20,424 nt of DNA. It comes from a virus. Location: the IMG/VR virus record IMGVR_UViG_3300037069_000922, positions 1 to 20,424 of that record; one strand, given 5' to 3'. Of the stretch, positions 1 to 9,267 are shown one piece after another (positions within the stretch are counted from its first letter, which is position 1; the number at the start of each line of letters is the position of its first letter). Both the position numbers and the translations under genes were made by a program. The notes below the pieces were generated by a model. The model saw nothing but the letters and a program-made list of their open reading frames with translations. It searched no databases and was not told the origin of the DNA.

Positions 1-3000
1 ACGATCAACGGGACGGCCAACCAACTCGTCACCAACTCCTCCATTGGTGATGTCACCATCTCCATCCCCAACAACCCGCTTCTGCCTGGGGTGGTCTCAG
101 CCATCGGGTTCGCACCCGGTGGCTTTGCTGGTGCTACGCAGCCCACACGCTTCATGGGTGGCACCGTCTCTGCTGCTCCCACGACGGGAACGTGGACGCA
201 GGGCGACTACGTCATCGGCATCACCAACGGCACGCTGTGGGTCTGCACGGCGAGTGGCACACCGGGCACGTGGGCGAACACCGGCACCAGCAGTGGTGTG
301 ACGGGACTGGCCACGTCTGTCGTCTCGGAGACCTCCTACGGCCAGAGCGCTGCTGTGGGCGTGGGCACGCTGTCGGCACGCAGCGACCACACGCATGGCT
401 CTCCTGCCACTCCTGTCACCTCAGCAGCAGCGGGAACAGGCATCAGCGTCTCTGGCTCGACGGGACCGGTGACCTTCACCAACACGGGTGTCACATCCCT
501 TGTGGTGACGAACAACGCCTCGGTGAGTGCCTCGACCGGCTCTGTCACCATCACCAACTCGCTCACGCCGACCTTCTACAACGCTACTTCTAGCCAGACC
601 AACCCGAACTGGGCGATGAACGATGGCTCCTACACGGGGCGCATCGCACTGGCTTCAGCCAACGGCAACTGGTACACCAATGTTCTTGCTGGCGATGTGG
701 TCATCAGGGGTGATGCTGCTGGTAACACCCAGGGCGTCGTGCTTGCTGCTGGTCCAACCTCAACGGGCTACCTGCGCCTCACCAACGCTGGCACCACCAT
801 GGGTGGGACGCTCAACACCTCGGGCAACCTGAGCGAGAACGGCAACCGGGTCTACACGGTGGTGAACCAGCCGCCTTATCCGGTTACCTCTGTGGCCACT
901 CGCACAGGTGCCGTCACTCTCACTGGTGCTGACATCGGTTCGGGGCTCATCCCTGGCAATCTCACTGTCAACAACAGTTCCACTGGCACCACGGGCACAT
1001 CGATCCCAGGCATCATCTGGGTCAGTGCTACCGACAACTTCCTGTTGCATGGCGTTTCCGTGCCGCACTACGGCCTTGCTGGCTACGCCTGGAATGATGG
1101 CAACGGCACGACTGGTACGAACATGTCGTTGTCTGGGTTCTTCGGGTTGTCCTTCTCTACTCAGGGCACCGAGCGCTTCCGCATCAACAACAACGGCGCT
1201 ATGACATTGGCTGGCGCTACGACTCTCACTTCGACAGTCAGCGTCACGGGTCCGACCACGCTGAACTCCACGCTCAGTGTGGTTGGGAATGTAACCGCTC
1301 CTGATGTGGCGCTGACGAATGTTGTGCGTGGTACTCCAGGCACGATGTCGTTGCTGCACCCGGCCTTCGGTGGGAGGCAATGGAACGACCGGATGCGCTT
1401 CAACGCTCCGAGCACGGTTGAGGTCGCCTCAACGATCACCAGCCCCACGTGGACAACGACTGGTGCGCCTACGCCTGCACAGTTCCTTGTGGTGATGGCT
1501 GGGCGTACCGACGCAGGCACTGTCAACATGACGACCGCTCTGCCTGCAATGAGGGCGACGTGGAACAGTTCTAGCAACAGTTGGTCGCAGTTGCAGCAGA
1601 TGATGCTGGCGTTCGGCTACAACACCCCCACGTCGTCCAACATCAACGCCATCTGGGAGACCTCGACAGACGGCGTTACCTGGACCTCACGCACTAACGT
1701 CAACTTCAACGTGGACGCCAGTTGGGTGACGTTCGCCCTCGCTGACAACGGTGGCGACAACTGGCTGCGCCTGTCTCTCCTCTGCACGATGCCTGCAAGC
1801 GCCACCACGTCGCTGCGCATGGTTAGCATCTACAGCAGTCGCCCCGGTGACCAGGGTGGTGGTGAGCAGAACAACGTCCCGTACTCCTGGGGTGGTGACA
1901 AGGCAGTCTCTTTCCCTGCCGCTGTTACGGTTAGCGGCGCTACGACGCTGAATAATGGCGCAAGCATCAACGGTGCTGTAACGGCGAGTTCTACCGTAAC
2001 CATCAGTGGCGTAACGACGGTAAACTCGACCACCTACCTAAACGGAACGGTTACCGTAAGTTCTGGAGTGTCGCTGCTGGTAGGCAGGTCCTACCTCAAC
2101 CAGAACGAAATGTTCATAGATCGTTCTGGTAACAACACTGACAGGTGGAGGTTTACTGCCAGCGGTGGTACGAACTACCTACAGACGGATGGGACACTAG
2201 TCGTATCCCTGCCGTTCACCGGCACTGTGCGTTTCTCGGTAGACATCAATGGCAACACGCTATCAGCCGGTAGTTCGACAGCGTCTCAGTTCCAGACCAA
2301 CACCAGTGGCAACACGGTAGGTGCAGTCAACCTTATTCCTGGCGATAACGCGCACAGCGGCTATATCGAGTTCAGGGCAGTAAGTGGTGTCCGTCAGGGT
2401 TACATCGGTTACTCCTCTACCAATGTTGCCCAGGACACTGGGACTCTTCTGTACAACACTGGCACGCACCAGTTCAACGGCTCGGTGACGGTCAGCAGCA
2501 ACCTGTCAACCAACGCCATCACCGTCGATCCGTTGGTGGGCAGCGCTAACGCGATGGTGAACCTGACCGGACGCAACAGCGGCGTTGGTGCTACTGCACA
2601 GATCTGGGCGGACTGGAACGGCGGGATCGTCCTCAACGCTGCCGCTGGTCAGAGCGTCCGTGTGCAGTCCCCAAGTGCTGGCACTGCTATTGCACTTGTC
2701 GTCAAGGGCTACTCGGGGCAGTCCATTGACCTTCAGCAGTGGCAGAACTCCTCTGGCGCGATGCTCGCTCGCGTTGACCAGGCTGGCAACTACGTCACCA
2801 CCGCCAGGGTGCTGGCAGGAGGCACCGCAGCCCCAGGCCAAGTCAGTGTAAACATCACTGCTTCCAGCACCATTGGCATCGGGGTAAGAGCCTTCTCTGG
2901 CCAGTCCGCCAACCTCCAGTCTTGGATGGACTCATCTGGCAACACCATGTCGGCAGTGACAAACGTTGGCGACCTAGTTAGTCCCAACTACTTCACTTAC

Positions 3001-6000
3001 ACCGCAGGTGGCACACTAGGGCAGATAGCACTTCGTGCCGGTAACACCACCAACAGTGGCTTTGCTGAGTTCTACTCTGCTGCTGGTATTCGCCAGGGCT
3101 ACATCGGCTACTCCAGCAGCACGGCTGCTCAGGACGCTGGGATTCTCCCCTATAACGCTGGCACGCATCAGTTCATCGGCAATGTAACCACCACGGCCAA
3201 CCTCACGATCAACAACGGCAAGCAGGTCTACTACAACGGCATCGGCACGGCGATTGGTGTGCTGGGGTCAGACATCCGCTTCGACACCATCACTGGTGGT
3301 GCTGGTGCGGGTGCTGGCAACCTTGCCTCTCAGACGGTCTACGCCTACAACATCAAGGACGGGGCAGTCACCAGCGCCAAGTTGAGCGCTGCGGCACTGG
3401 CGACCTACAACATCCCGAATGGCACAGCGCAGAACGGGCGTTATGGGCTGCTGCGCTACATCGGGTCTGCCAACGGCAACCAGGACTCGGCTGGACAGGA
3501 TCTCACCTGGTACCTGAACCCAGGCACAGGCCTAACCCGCGTCACAGATGGGGCTGCCTACGGCGGGTACGCGGCTAAGGCCACGGCGGGCACTGCCGCA
3601 GACACCGTGACCATCACCTACGGCCCGTACTACGGATCAGGCGCTGGCCCCGAGTTGCCTGGTCTAGCCCCAGGTACCTACCGCTACACGGCATTCCTCA
3701 AGGTCAGTTCGACGGCCCCTACGGCTCTTGCCTTCGGGTTGGCGGTCAACTGCAACACCTCGGGCGTGGTGCAGAACAACAGCACATACACCGACTTCAA
3801 CGCCTCAGACTCCTCTACGTCCTACATCGGGCACTCCATCGTCTTCACGATCTTGGCCGACAGCGCTGGTTCGGCAGGTCTGGAGTTCTACGTCCGGTAC
3901 CGGTCTGCGGCGAATGTCGATGTCTCGGTCAGCCACTTTCAGGTCACGCCGTACGACCCGCGCTCACAGGGCGAGATCACCACCACTTTCATCAGGGACG
4001 CGGCGATCACCAACGCTAAGGTCTCTGACCTCTCCGTCACCAAGTTGACGGCTGGCACGATCAACACCGACGACATCTACCTTGGGGTCGCAGGCCACAT
4101 CTACGCAGGCAACAAGACCGGTGGCCGCGTCGAACTCAACGCTGCTGGCTTGCAGGCCTACCAGACTGTCAACCTGCTGCCTGCTGCCGCTCAGTCCTTC
4201 GAGGACGGTACGACTGGCGGGTGGAGCGCGCAGGGTTCTGCAACGCTAACCAACTCAACAGCGCAGGCCTGGATCGGAACCAAGTCACTTAGCGTTGTGA
4301 CGGCTGGTGGAGCGGCGTATCAAGGTGCCTTTACCCCAAATGTAACTTATACAGCAGGCGTACAGTACACATTTAGTGTCAATGTGCGGCCTACAACTAC
4401 TGTCACGCTACGTATTACAGCAGATGGCTCAAGTGATGGTTTCCGTGGAGCGGGCGGAGACGCTGGTAGCACGTGTCCAGCCAACGTGTGGACTCGTCTA
4501 TCCATCACATTCGTGCCTACTGCTACTGGTGCAAAAGCGCATTACATTGACACTGGTACAACTACACAAGCCTGTACCTATTATCTGGATGGAGCCCAAT
4601 CCGAGGTTGGGTCGAGCGTCACCACTTTCACTACTAACACTTCGGCGTCGGCCACCAACTTCACGCTCGCCAACAACGGCATCCTGACAGCCACCAACCC
4701 TTCGGGCGCGAGGATCATCCTCGACCCGCACTACGGGTTGGACTTCTACGACACCTCCTCGGTGTCCAAGATGCACTTGGACATGGCGACGGGCTCTGCC
4801 ACCTTCGCCGGGGCGCTGAGTGCTGCTACAGGAACGTTCGCTGGGTCGCTGAGTGCCGCTACCGGCTCCTTCGGTGGGTCGCTGAGTGCTGCAACAGGAA
4901 CCTTCGCTGGCTCTTTGTCGGCTGCGACTGGCACGTTCACAGGCTCACTCTCTGCTGCAACCGGCACCTTCGCGGGATCACTGAGTGCTGCTACTGGTTC
5001 GTTCACTGGAACCTTGAGTGTGGGCACCAGTCCCAACTGGTTCCAGGTGGACTCGTCAGGCAATATCTGGTCAGGGGCAGCGACCTTCGGTTCTGCGCCC
5101 TTCCGGGTGGCCAACACGGGCGCGCTCACTGCTACCAGTGCCACGATCACTGGCAGCATCACCTCTACCTCGGGCACCATCGGTGGCTTCTCTCTCAGCA
5201 GCACCTCGTTGAGCGCTGGGTCTGGTGCGACCTCGGTCATCCTCGACACCGCCAACGGCATCGCCTTGGGTGGTACGGGTGGCTCTGGTGGTAACGCTCC
5301 ATTCCGGGTCCTTCAGAGCGGTGCGCTCACGGCTACGAGCGCCACCATCTCTGGTGCTGTCACGGTCACGTCTGGCTCGATCACCATCAACTCGGGCGCT
5401 AACGAGTTCGCCGTAGACACCAGCGGCAACATGTGGGTGGGAGCATCCACCTACGGTTCCGCGCCGTTCAGGGTAAGCAACGCTGGCGCGTTGGTTGCCA
5501 CGAACGCCAACATCAGTGGCACCATTACGTCGTCTGCGGGCAACATCGGCGGCTGGAGCATCGGCGCGTCCACGCTCCAGTCTACGGGTGGCAACATCCA
5601 GTTGGTCAGTGGCACCAACCCGTACATCTACTTGAACACCACGACGGCGAATCTCCTGCTGGACACTCGCACCGGCAACAACATCTTCGCGGTCTACAAG
5701 GTCGGCACTGGCAACACCTTCACCGCTGATGTGAACGGCAACATCACGCTGGTCGGCACGGTCACTACAGGTGCTCTGACCGTCACTGGCCTGGCAGGCA
5801 ACTTCCAGGTCGGTGGCACTTCCGGCTTCATCGTGGACACCAGCGGTAACCACTGGGCCGGTGCGACCACACTGGCCGCAGCACCATTCAGTGTCACGGT
5901 GGGTGGCCTCTTGAAGGCCACTAGTGGCTCTGTGGGTGGCTGGACGCTTGGTACAACCACGCTGACCGGCACCAACGTCACGCTGGACAGTGCTGGCACC

Positions 6001-8940
6001 GTCAAGGTTGGCACTGGCTCGGCCATCGTCTCCATGCAGCAAGGTGTTGGTCTGTGGGCTGGCAACGCAGCCTTCGGCTCTGCATCCTTCCGGGTGGACA
6101 CCTCGGGCAACCTGACCACCGCTGGCACGGTGACCCTCGGCGGCACTCTGAGTGTTACGGGCACTACGACCCTCAACGCGACCCTAGCCCTGGGCACCGG
6201 CACCATCTCCAGCACCAACTTCAATGTCACGTCTGCTGGCGTCGTCACGGCAACCTCGGCCACCATCACTGGTGTCATCACTGCCACTTCTGGTGCCTTC
6301 ACTGGAGACGTGCAGATCAGCACGGGCTCGCTGTACGCAGGTGCTTCTCCTACCTCTGGCCAGCGCCTGCGGGTCACCTCTTCTGGTATCACGGCGTTCA
6401 ACTCCGGTGGGACGCAGACCTTCACGGTGGACACCGCAGGCAACCTCACCACCACAGCAGGAACGGTCTCTCTGGGTGGCACCCTGACGGTGGCGGGCAA
6501 CACCACGCTCAACGCCACGCTCACGCTGGGGTCGGGCACCATCGCGTCCACCAACTTCAACGTGACCAACACAGGCGTGGTGACCGCTACCGGGGCGACC
6601 ATCAATGGTCAGACCTCACTCAACGGCACCTTGGTCTTGGGTGGCACGCTCTACACGCCCAACGGGAACGTCGGTAACGGCTCCACGGCGGGTGTCACGC
6701 TCAGCACGGCTGGGTTGAAGGGTTTCAGTGCCTCTTCAGCCACTCCCGTGACGGTCATCGACGCCACCAACGGCACGCTGAGCACCTCCAACGCCACGCT
6801 GAGCGGCACGCTGACCGTGGGTGCTGCTACGACCCTCAACGGCACCCTCACCCTCGGTACGGGGCAGATCTCGTCTACGAACTTCAACGTCACCTCTGCC
6901 GGGGTGATGACGGCGACGGGTGCCACCATCACGGGCACCACCAGCCTCAACGGGACGCTCGTCCTGGGTGGGACGCTGTACACCCCTAACGCAAACGTGG
7001 GCAACGGCACGACTGCCGGTGTGACGCTCTCCACCGCAGGGTTGAAGGCCTACAGCAACTCATCCAGCACCCCCATCACCACCATCGACGCCACCACTGG
7101 TGCGATCACCGCCTCCAGTGCCACCTTCAGCGGCACTCTGACTGTGGGTGCTACCACCACCCTCAACGGGACCTTGACCCTTGGTACGGGCTCGATCTCC
7201 TCCACCAACTTCACGGTGTCGAGTGCAGGCGTCGTCAACGCCACCTCGGCCACGCTGAACAGTGTCACCATCCAGAGCACCTCGACGCTCAACGGCACAG
7301 TGACGGTGGGTGCGACCCTCACCGTCTCCGGGACGATCCAGTCCTCCACCACAGTGGGGACGAGTGGTTCGGGCTACCGGCTCTCCACTACGGGCCTGGA
7401 GTTCTACAACGCCACCACGAGGAACTTCTTCGTGGACATGTCAGGCAACGTGACCAGTTCGGGCACGACCACATTGGGTGGCTCCCTCAACGTCACCGGC
7501 ACCACATCGCTCCAGAACACCCTGACGCTGAGCACCTCGGGGCAGATCGCTGTCGGCAGCGCTGCCAACAAGAGTGTCATCGACACCTCGGGTGACGTCT
7601 GGTACGGCGCGTACATGCCGCGTGGCCCACGGCAGACCGCTGCCAACGTCACGATGACCACCGCTACCACTGGTGGCACGCTGGCAGCAGGGCTCTACAA
7701 GTATTGGGTGCAGGCTGTCAATGCCGATGGAACCCCAGGTCCCGTCACGGTGGCGGTTGGTGCTATCACCACCACTGGCACGACCAGCACAGTCACCGTA
7801 TCGTGGAACAACGTGCTTGCTGGGTCTTCCCAGGGCTACGACACCCGTGCCATCACCTACACCGTCTACCGGCAGGCGTCTCCCTACACGGGCCTGTCGT
7901 ACTACCAGGTGGCGTCGGGGCTTGCCTCGTCGGCTGCCAGTGTGGTGGACACGGGGTCGAGTTCAACGACCTTCAGTACGATCCCCATTGAGGCCACCAA
8001 GGCAGGGCTCTACTTCGCTGGCGCAGGTGCCAACGACATCACGCTGAACAACAACATCAACCTCAACGGTCAGGTTGTCCTCGGTGGCACGCTGGGGTCG
8101 ATCACCACTGGCAGCACTGTCGGTACCTCTGTCATCCGCAACGACGGCGCGACGTGGTTCGGGGCGACCAAGCCGCTTGGCATCATCCAGTACGCCACTG
8201 CCGTTACCGGTACGCCTTCCACGACAGGCGGCAGTATTCCGGCTGGCAGTTACCGCTACATCGTGGTGGGGATCAACTCCAACGGCACCTTCGGGCTGAT
8301 TGGTACGTCTGGCCTTGTCACCACGACTGGCTCGACTTCCTCGGTGGTCGTGAACTGGACCAACAACTACTTCGACAACACCTACAACGAGTACGAGTCT
8401 CCGACCAGCATCAGGGTCTACCGCGCCCTCGCCTCGGGTGGGCACAACTACTACGTCGGCTCTGCTGCGAGCATCACGACCGCAACCTTCACGGACACCA
8501 CCGGAGGGACTGGCGCGGGTGGCACGTGGCAGGACGCCTTCCCCACCTCATCGGCGGGCTTCTACTGGGATGGCAACAACACCCGCAAGGTGACGATCAA
8601 CGCACCGATGGTCGCCAGCAGCATCCAGACCAGCGCCATGTCCATCAACGGCCAGACGGCGATGAGTACGCCTGGGACTTACCAGGTCATGCAGGCTGGC
8701 ACGTTCACGATCACCTTCGCGAGCGGTCTTGCTACCGGCACCATCACCTTCCCCTCGGCGTTCTCTGGCACCCCGGCAGCGGTGGTGCTGACCGCAACTC
8801 CGATCACGGGTAACACGTCTGTGACCATCAACGTCGGCACCGTCAGCGCTACCACTTTCACCTACCGGGCGCAGCAGCAGGCCACGGGTAGCACCTACAA
8901 CGGCTCCGTGACTGGCCACTACATCGCCATGGGCGACTAG
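1..8940 (+). CDS. Giant modular tail fibre / minor tail protein (5' end outside window)
   Basis: The reading frame is open from base 1, so the true start lies upstream; at least 2979 codons are present, ending at TAG 8938. The protein is Thr/Ser/Gly/Ala-rich and almost entirely beta-type repeats, as in long trimeric fibres that bind the host surface. Counting from the first codon in view: an SDHTHG motif (128-133), common in phage collar and fibre proteins; a jelly-roll-like domain (about 452-640); paired YIGYSS modules; IKDGAVTSAKL and IRDAAITNAK motifs as in tail-tip host-specificity proteins; a CBM4_9-like domain (about 1393-1543); six 11-residue repeats (1604-1669); repeated GSAPFRV and TTLNGTL modules; two FN3-like domains (about 2539-2660 and 2724-2844); and a C-terminal H-type-lectin-like domain (about 2897-2979). 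No intramolecular chaperone peptidase is visible. The domain names come from pattern recognition; the fibre role is well supported. Confidence 0.9.
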   Translation, partial: TINGTANQLVTNSSIGDVTISIPNNPLLPGVVSAIGFAPGGFAGATQPTRFMGGTVSAAPTTGTWTQGDYVIGITNGTLWVCTASGTPGTWANTGTSSGVTGLATSVVSETSYGQSAAVGVGTLSARSDHTHGSPATPVTSAAAGTGISVSGSTGPVTFTNTGVTSLVVTNNASVSASTGSVTITNSLTPTFYNATSSQTNPNWAMNDGSYTGRIALASANGNWYTNVLAGDVVIRGDAAGNTQGVVLAAGPTSTGYLRLTNAGTTMGGTLNTSGNLSENGNRVYTVVNQPPYPVTSVATRTGAVTLTGADIGSGLIPGNLTVNNSSTGTTGTSIPGIIWVSATDNFLLHGVSVPHYGLAGYAWNDGNGTTGTNMSLSGFFGLSFSTQGTERFRINNNGAMTLAGATTLTSTVSVTGPTTLNSTLSVVGNVTAPDVALTNVVRGTPGTMSLLHPAFGGRQWNDRMRFNAPSTVEVASTITSPTWTTTGAPTPAQFLVVMAGRTDAGTVNMTTALPAMRATWNSSSNSWSQLQQMMLAFGYNTPTSSNINAIWETSTDGVTWTSRTNVNFNVDASWVTFALADNGGDNWLRLSLLCTMPASATTSLRMVSIYSSRPGDQGGGEQNNVPYSWGGDKAVSFPAAVTVSGATTLNNGASINGAVTASSTVTISGVTTVNSTTYLNGTVTVSSGVSLLVGRSYLNQNEMFIDRSGNNTDRWRFTASGGTNYLQTDGTLVVSLPFTGTVRFSVDINGNTLSAGSSTASQFQTNTSGNTVGAVNLIPGDNAHSGYIEFRAVSGVRQGYIGYSSTNVAQDTGTLLYNTGTHQFNGSVTVSSNLSTNAITVDPLVGSANAMVNLTGRNSGVGATAQIWADWNGGIVLNAAAGQSVRVQSPSAGTAIALVVKGYSGQSIDLQQWQNSSGAMLARVDQAGNYVTTARVLAGGTAAPGQVSVNITASSTIGIGVRAFSGQSANLQSWMDSSGNTMSAVTNVGDLVSPNYFTYTAGGTLGQIALRAGNTTNSGFAEFYSAAGIRQGYIGYSSSTAAQDAGILPYNAGTHQFIGNVTTTANLTINNGKQVYYNGIGTAIGVLGSDIRFDTITGGAGAGAGNLASQTVYAYNIKDGAVTSAKLSAAALATYNIPNGTAQNGRYGLLRYIGSANGNQDSAGQDLTWYLNPGTGLTRVTDGAAYGGYAAKATAGTAADTVTITYGPYYGSGAGPELPGLAPGTYRYTAFLKVSSTAPTALAFGLAVNCNTSGVVQNNSTYTDFNASDSSTSYIGHSIVFTILADSAGSAGLEFYVRYRSAANVDVSVSHFQVTPYDPRSQGEITTTFIRDAAITNAKVSDLSVTKLTAGTINTDDIYLGVAGHIYAGNKTGGRVELNAAGLQAYQTVNLLPAAAQSFEDGTTGGWSAQGSATLTNSTAQAWIGTKSLSVVTAGGAAYQGAFTPNVTYTAGVQYTFSVNVRPTTTVTLRITADGSSDGFRGAGGDAGSTCPANVWTRLSITFVPTATGAKAHYIDTGTTTQACTYYLDGAQSEVGSSVTTFTTNTSASATNFTLANNGILTATNPSGARIILDPHYGLDFYDTSSVSKMHLDMATGSATFAGALSAATGTFAGSLSAATGSFGGSLSAATGTFAGSLSAATGTFTGSLSAATGTFAGSLSAATGSFTGTLSVGTSPNWFQVDSSGNIWSGAATFGSAPFRVANTGALTATSATITGSITSTSGTIGGFSLSSTSLSAGSGATSVILDTANGIALGGTGGSGGNAPFRVLQSGALTATSATISGAVTVTSGSITINSGANEFAVDTSGNMWVGASTYGSAPFRVSNAGALVATNANISGTITSSAGNIGGWSIGASTLQSTGGNIQLVSGTNPYIYLNTTTANLLLDTRTGNNIFAVYKVGTGNTFTADVNGNITLVGTVTTGALTVTGLAGNFQVGGTSGFIVDTSGNHWAGATTLAAAPFSVTVGGLLKATSGSVGGWTLGTTTLTGTNVTLDSAGTVKVGTGSAIVSMQQGVGLWAGNAAFGSASFRVDTSGNLTTAGTVTLGGTLSVTGTTTLNATLALGTGTISSTNFNVTSAGVVTATSATITGVITATSGAFTGDVQISTGSLYAGASPTSGQRLRVTSSGITAFNSGGTQTFTVDTAGNLTTTAGTVSLGGTLTVAGNTTLNATLTLGSGTIASTNFNVTNTGVVTATGATINGQTSLNGTLVLGGTLYTPNGNVGNGSTAGVTLSTAGLKGFSASSATPVTVIDATNGTLSTSNATLSGTLTVGAATTLNGTLTLGTGQISSTNFNVTSAGVMTATGATITGTTSLNGTLVLGGTLYTPNANVGNGTTAGVTLSTAGLKAYSNSSSTPITTIDATTGAITASSATFSGTLTVGATTTLNGTLTLGTGSISSTNFTVSSAGVVNATSATLNSVTIQSTSTLNGTVTVGATLTVSGTIQSSTTVGTSGSGYRLSTTGLEFYNATTRNFFVDMSGNVTSSGTTTLGGSLNVTGTTSLQNTLTLSTSGQIAVGSAANKSVIDTSGDVWYGAYMPRGPRQTAANVTMTTATTGGTLAAGLYKYWVQAVNADGTPGPVTVAVGAITTTGTTSTVTVSWNNVLAGSSQGYDTRAITYTVYRQASPYTGLSYYQVASGLASSAASVVDTGSSSTTFSTIPIEATKAGLYFAGAGANDITLNNNINLNGQVVLGGTLGSITTGSTVGTSVIRNDGATWFGATKPLGIIQYATAVTGTPSTTGGSIPAGSYRYIVVGINSNGTFGLIGTSGLVTTTGSTSSVVVNWTNNYFDNTYNEYESPTSIRVYRALASGGHNYYVGSAASITTATFTDTTGGTGAGGTWQDAFPTSSAGFYWDGNNTRKVTINAPMVASSIQTSAMSINGQTAMSTPGTYQVMQAGTFTITFASGLATGTITFPSAFSGTPAAVVLTATPITGNTSVTINVGTVSATTFTYRAQQQATGSTYNGSVTGHYIAMGD
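2302..3186 (+). repeat. Pair of diverged YIGYSS fibre modules
   Basis: Two copies of a module of about 60 residues lie at about 2302-2505 and 3010-3186. Both contain a GY/FxEF segment, then RQGYIGYSS, AQD, a short YN and GTHQF. The YIGYSS blocks start at 2401 and 3100, 699 bp (233 codons) apart. The protein pattern is kept while the DNA has diverged, which indicates an old duplication inside the fibre gene. Confidence 0.75.
2689..2988 (+). repeat. Tandem SGQSxxLQxW fibre module, two copies
   Basis: Two adjacent copies start at 2689 and 2872, exactly 183 bp (61 codons) apart. Each has a hydrophobic strand, then SGQS, LQ, W, SSG, and a V..G turn (SGQSIDLQQW and SGQSANLQSW). Similar motifs recur in fibres of other phages. 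The copies sit between the two YIGYSS modules, so this part of the gene is nested duplications. Confidence 0.7.
4810..5007 (+). repeat. Six tandem 33-bp (11-residue) repeats in the fibre gene
   Basis: Six perfect-length units start at 4810, 4843, 4876, 4909, 4942 and 4975. Each encodes G(S/A)LSAATG(T/S)F(A/T/G). A partial unit precedes them (ATGSATFA) and another follows (GTLSVGT). The amino acids are nearly constant while synonymous codons differ from unit to unit (for example ctgagt, ttgtcg and ctctct for Leu-Ser). An 11-residue period fits a regular rod such as a triple-stranded beta structure; that structural reading is inference. Confidence 0.9.
5089..6120 (+). repeat. GSAPFRV / GALxATxAxIxG module series
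   Basis: Several loosely spaced copies of a module with a (D)TSGN-x-W-x-GA strand, then GSAPFRV, then GALTATSATI and often IGG(W/F)S. Clear GSAPFRV-type blocks begin at 5089 and 5455 (366 bp apart), with related forms near 5290 (GNAPFRV), 5878 (AAAPFSV) and 6076 (GSASFRV). This is typical of repeated fibre shafts. Confidence 0.65.
6166..7410 (+). repeat. Four copies of a ~109-codon fibre module (period 327-336 bp)
   Basis: Copies are marked by TTLN(A/G)TL starting at 6166, 6502, 6829 and 7156, so the spacings are 336, 327 and 327 bp. The full unit runs TTLNGTLTLGTG, ISSTNFNVTSAG, TATxATI, TSLNGTLVLGGTLYTPN, VGNG, AGVTLSTAGLK, then a TxIDAT strand. Copies two and three are the most alike; the first lacks the TLYTPN block and the fourth decays after about 80 codons. 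Confidence 0.8.
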
Positions 8941-8976
8941 CAGACTTTTCAATCCAACAACCTTAGGATGACTGAC

Positions 8977-9267
8977 ATGACCACACCCTCCACTGTCACC
9001 TTCACCGTCACTTCCAAGAGCAGCGCTGGCCCGGACACGGTCAACGTCGCGTTCGTAGAGGTCACTCAGCCGGGAGCCTCTGGCGTGACCTACCAGCAGT
9101 CCTTCAACCGGACGCTGCCGCAGGCTGAGGCCGACGCCTACGAGATCAACTCGCAGTGGGTGCAGTCCCTCACGGCGGTCACCCCGACCACCACGAGCAG
9201 CACCAGCACGAGCACCAGCACCACGAGCACCCCGCCGAGTAGCAGCACCTCTACCACGGGTGCCTAG
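8977..9267 (+). CDS. Small protein with Ser/Thr-rich tail, downstream of fibre
   Basis: Encodes 96 residues if started at ATG 8977, or 99 from ATG 8968. The later ATG is preferred because AGGA at 8965-8968 lies 8 bases before it, while it abuts or overlaps the earlier one. The first 65 or so residues look like a compact beta domain (VTFTVTSKSSAG, VNVAFVEVTQPG, YQQSFNRTLPQAEADAY). From about residue 70 the chain is almost only Thr and Ser with two prolines, like a flexible linker or surface stalk. It lies 36 bp after the fibre stop and overlaps the next gene by one base, so it is probably cotranscribed with the fibre. It may be a fibre accessory or virion surface protein; the family was not recognised. 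Confidence 0.75.
   Translation: MTTPSTVTFTVTSKSSAGPDTVNVAFVEVTQPGASGVTYQQSFNRTLPQAEADAYEINSQWVQSLTAVTPTTTSSTSTSTSTTSTPPSSSTSTTGA

Noticed and set aside
4810-5007. CRISPR-like or regulatory direct repeats
   Set aside because: The 33-bp units are in frame with no spacers, and the DNA differs at synonymous positions; they are coding repeats.
5071-6605. Reverse open frames of 323 and 303 codons opposite the fibre gene
   Set aside because: They are by-products of the repetitive, stop-poor fibre sequence; products are low-complexity repeats (VTVP..., Arg/Gly-rich) with no start signal.
6054-6677. Forward 207-codon frame rich in His, Gln and Trp within the fibre gene
   Set aside because: It is the +1/+2 shadow of Thr/Ser/Gly repeat codons; composition is implausible for a protein.
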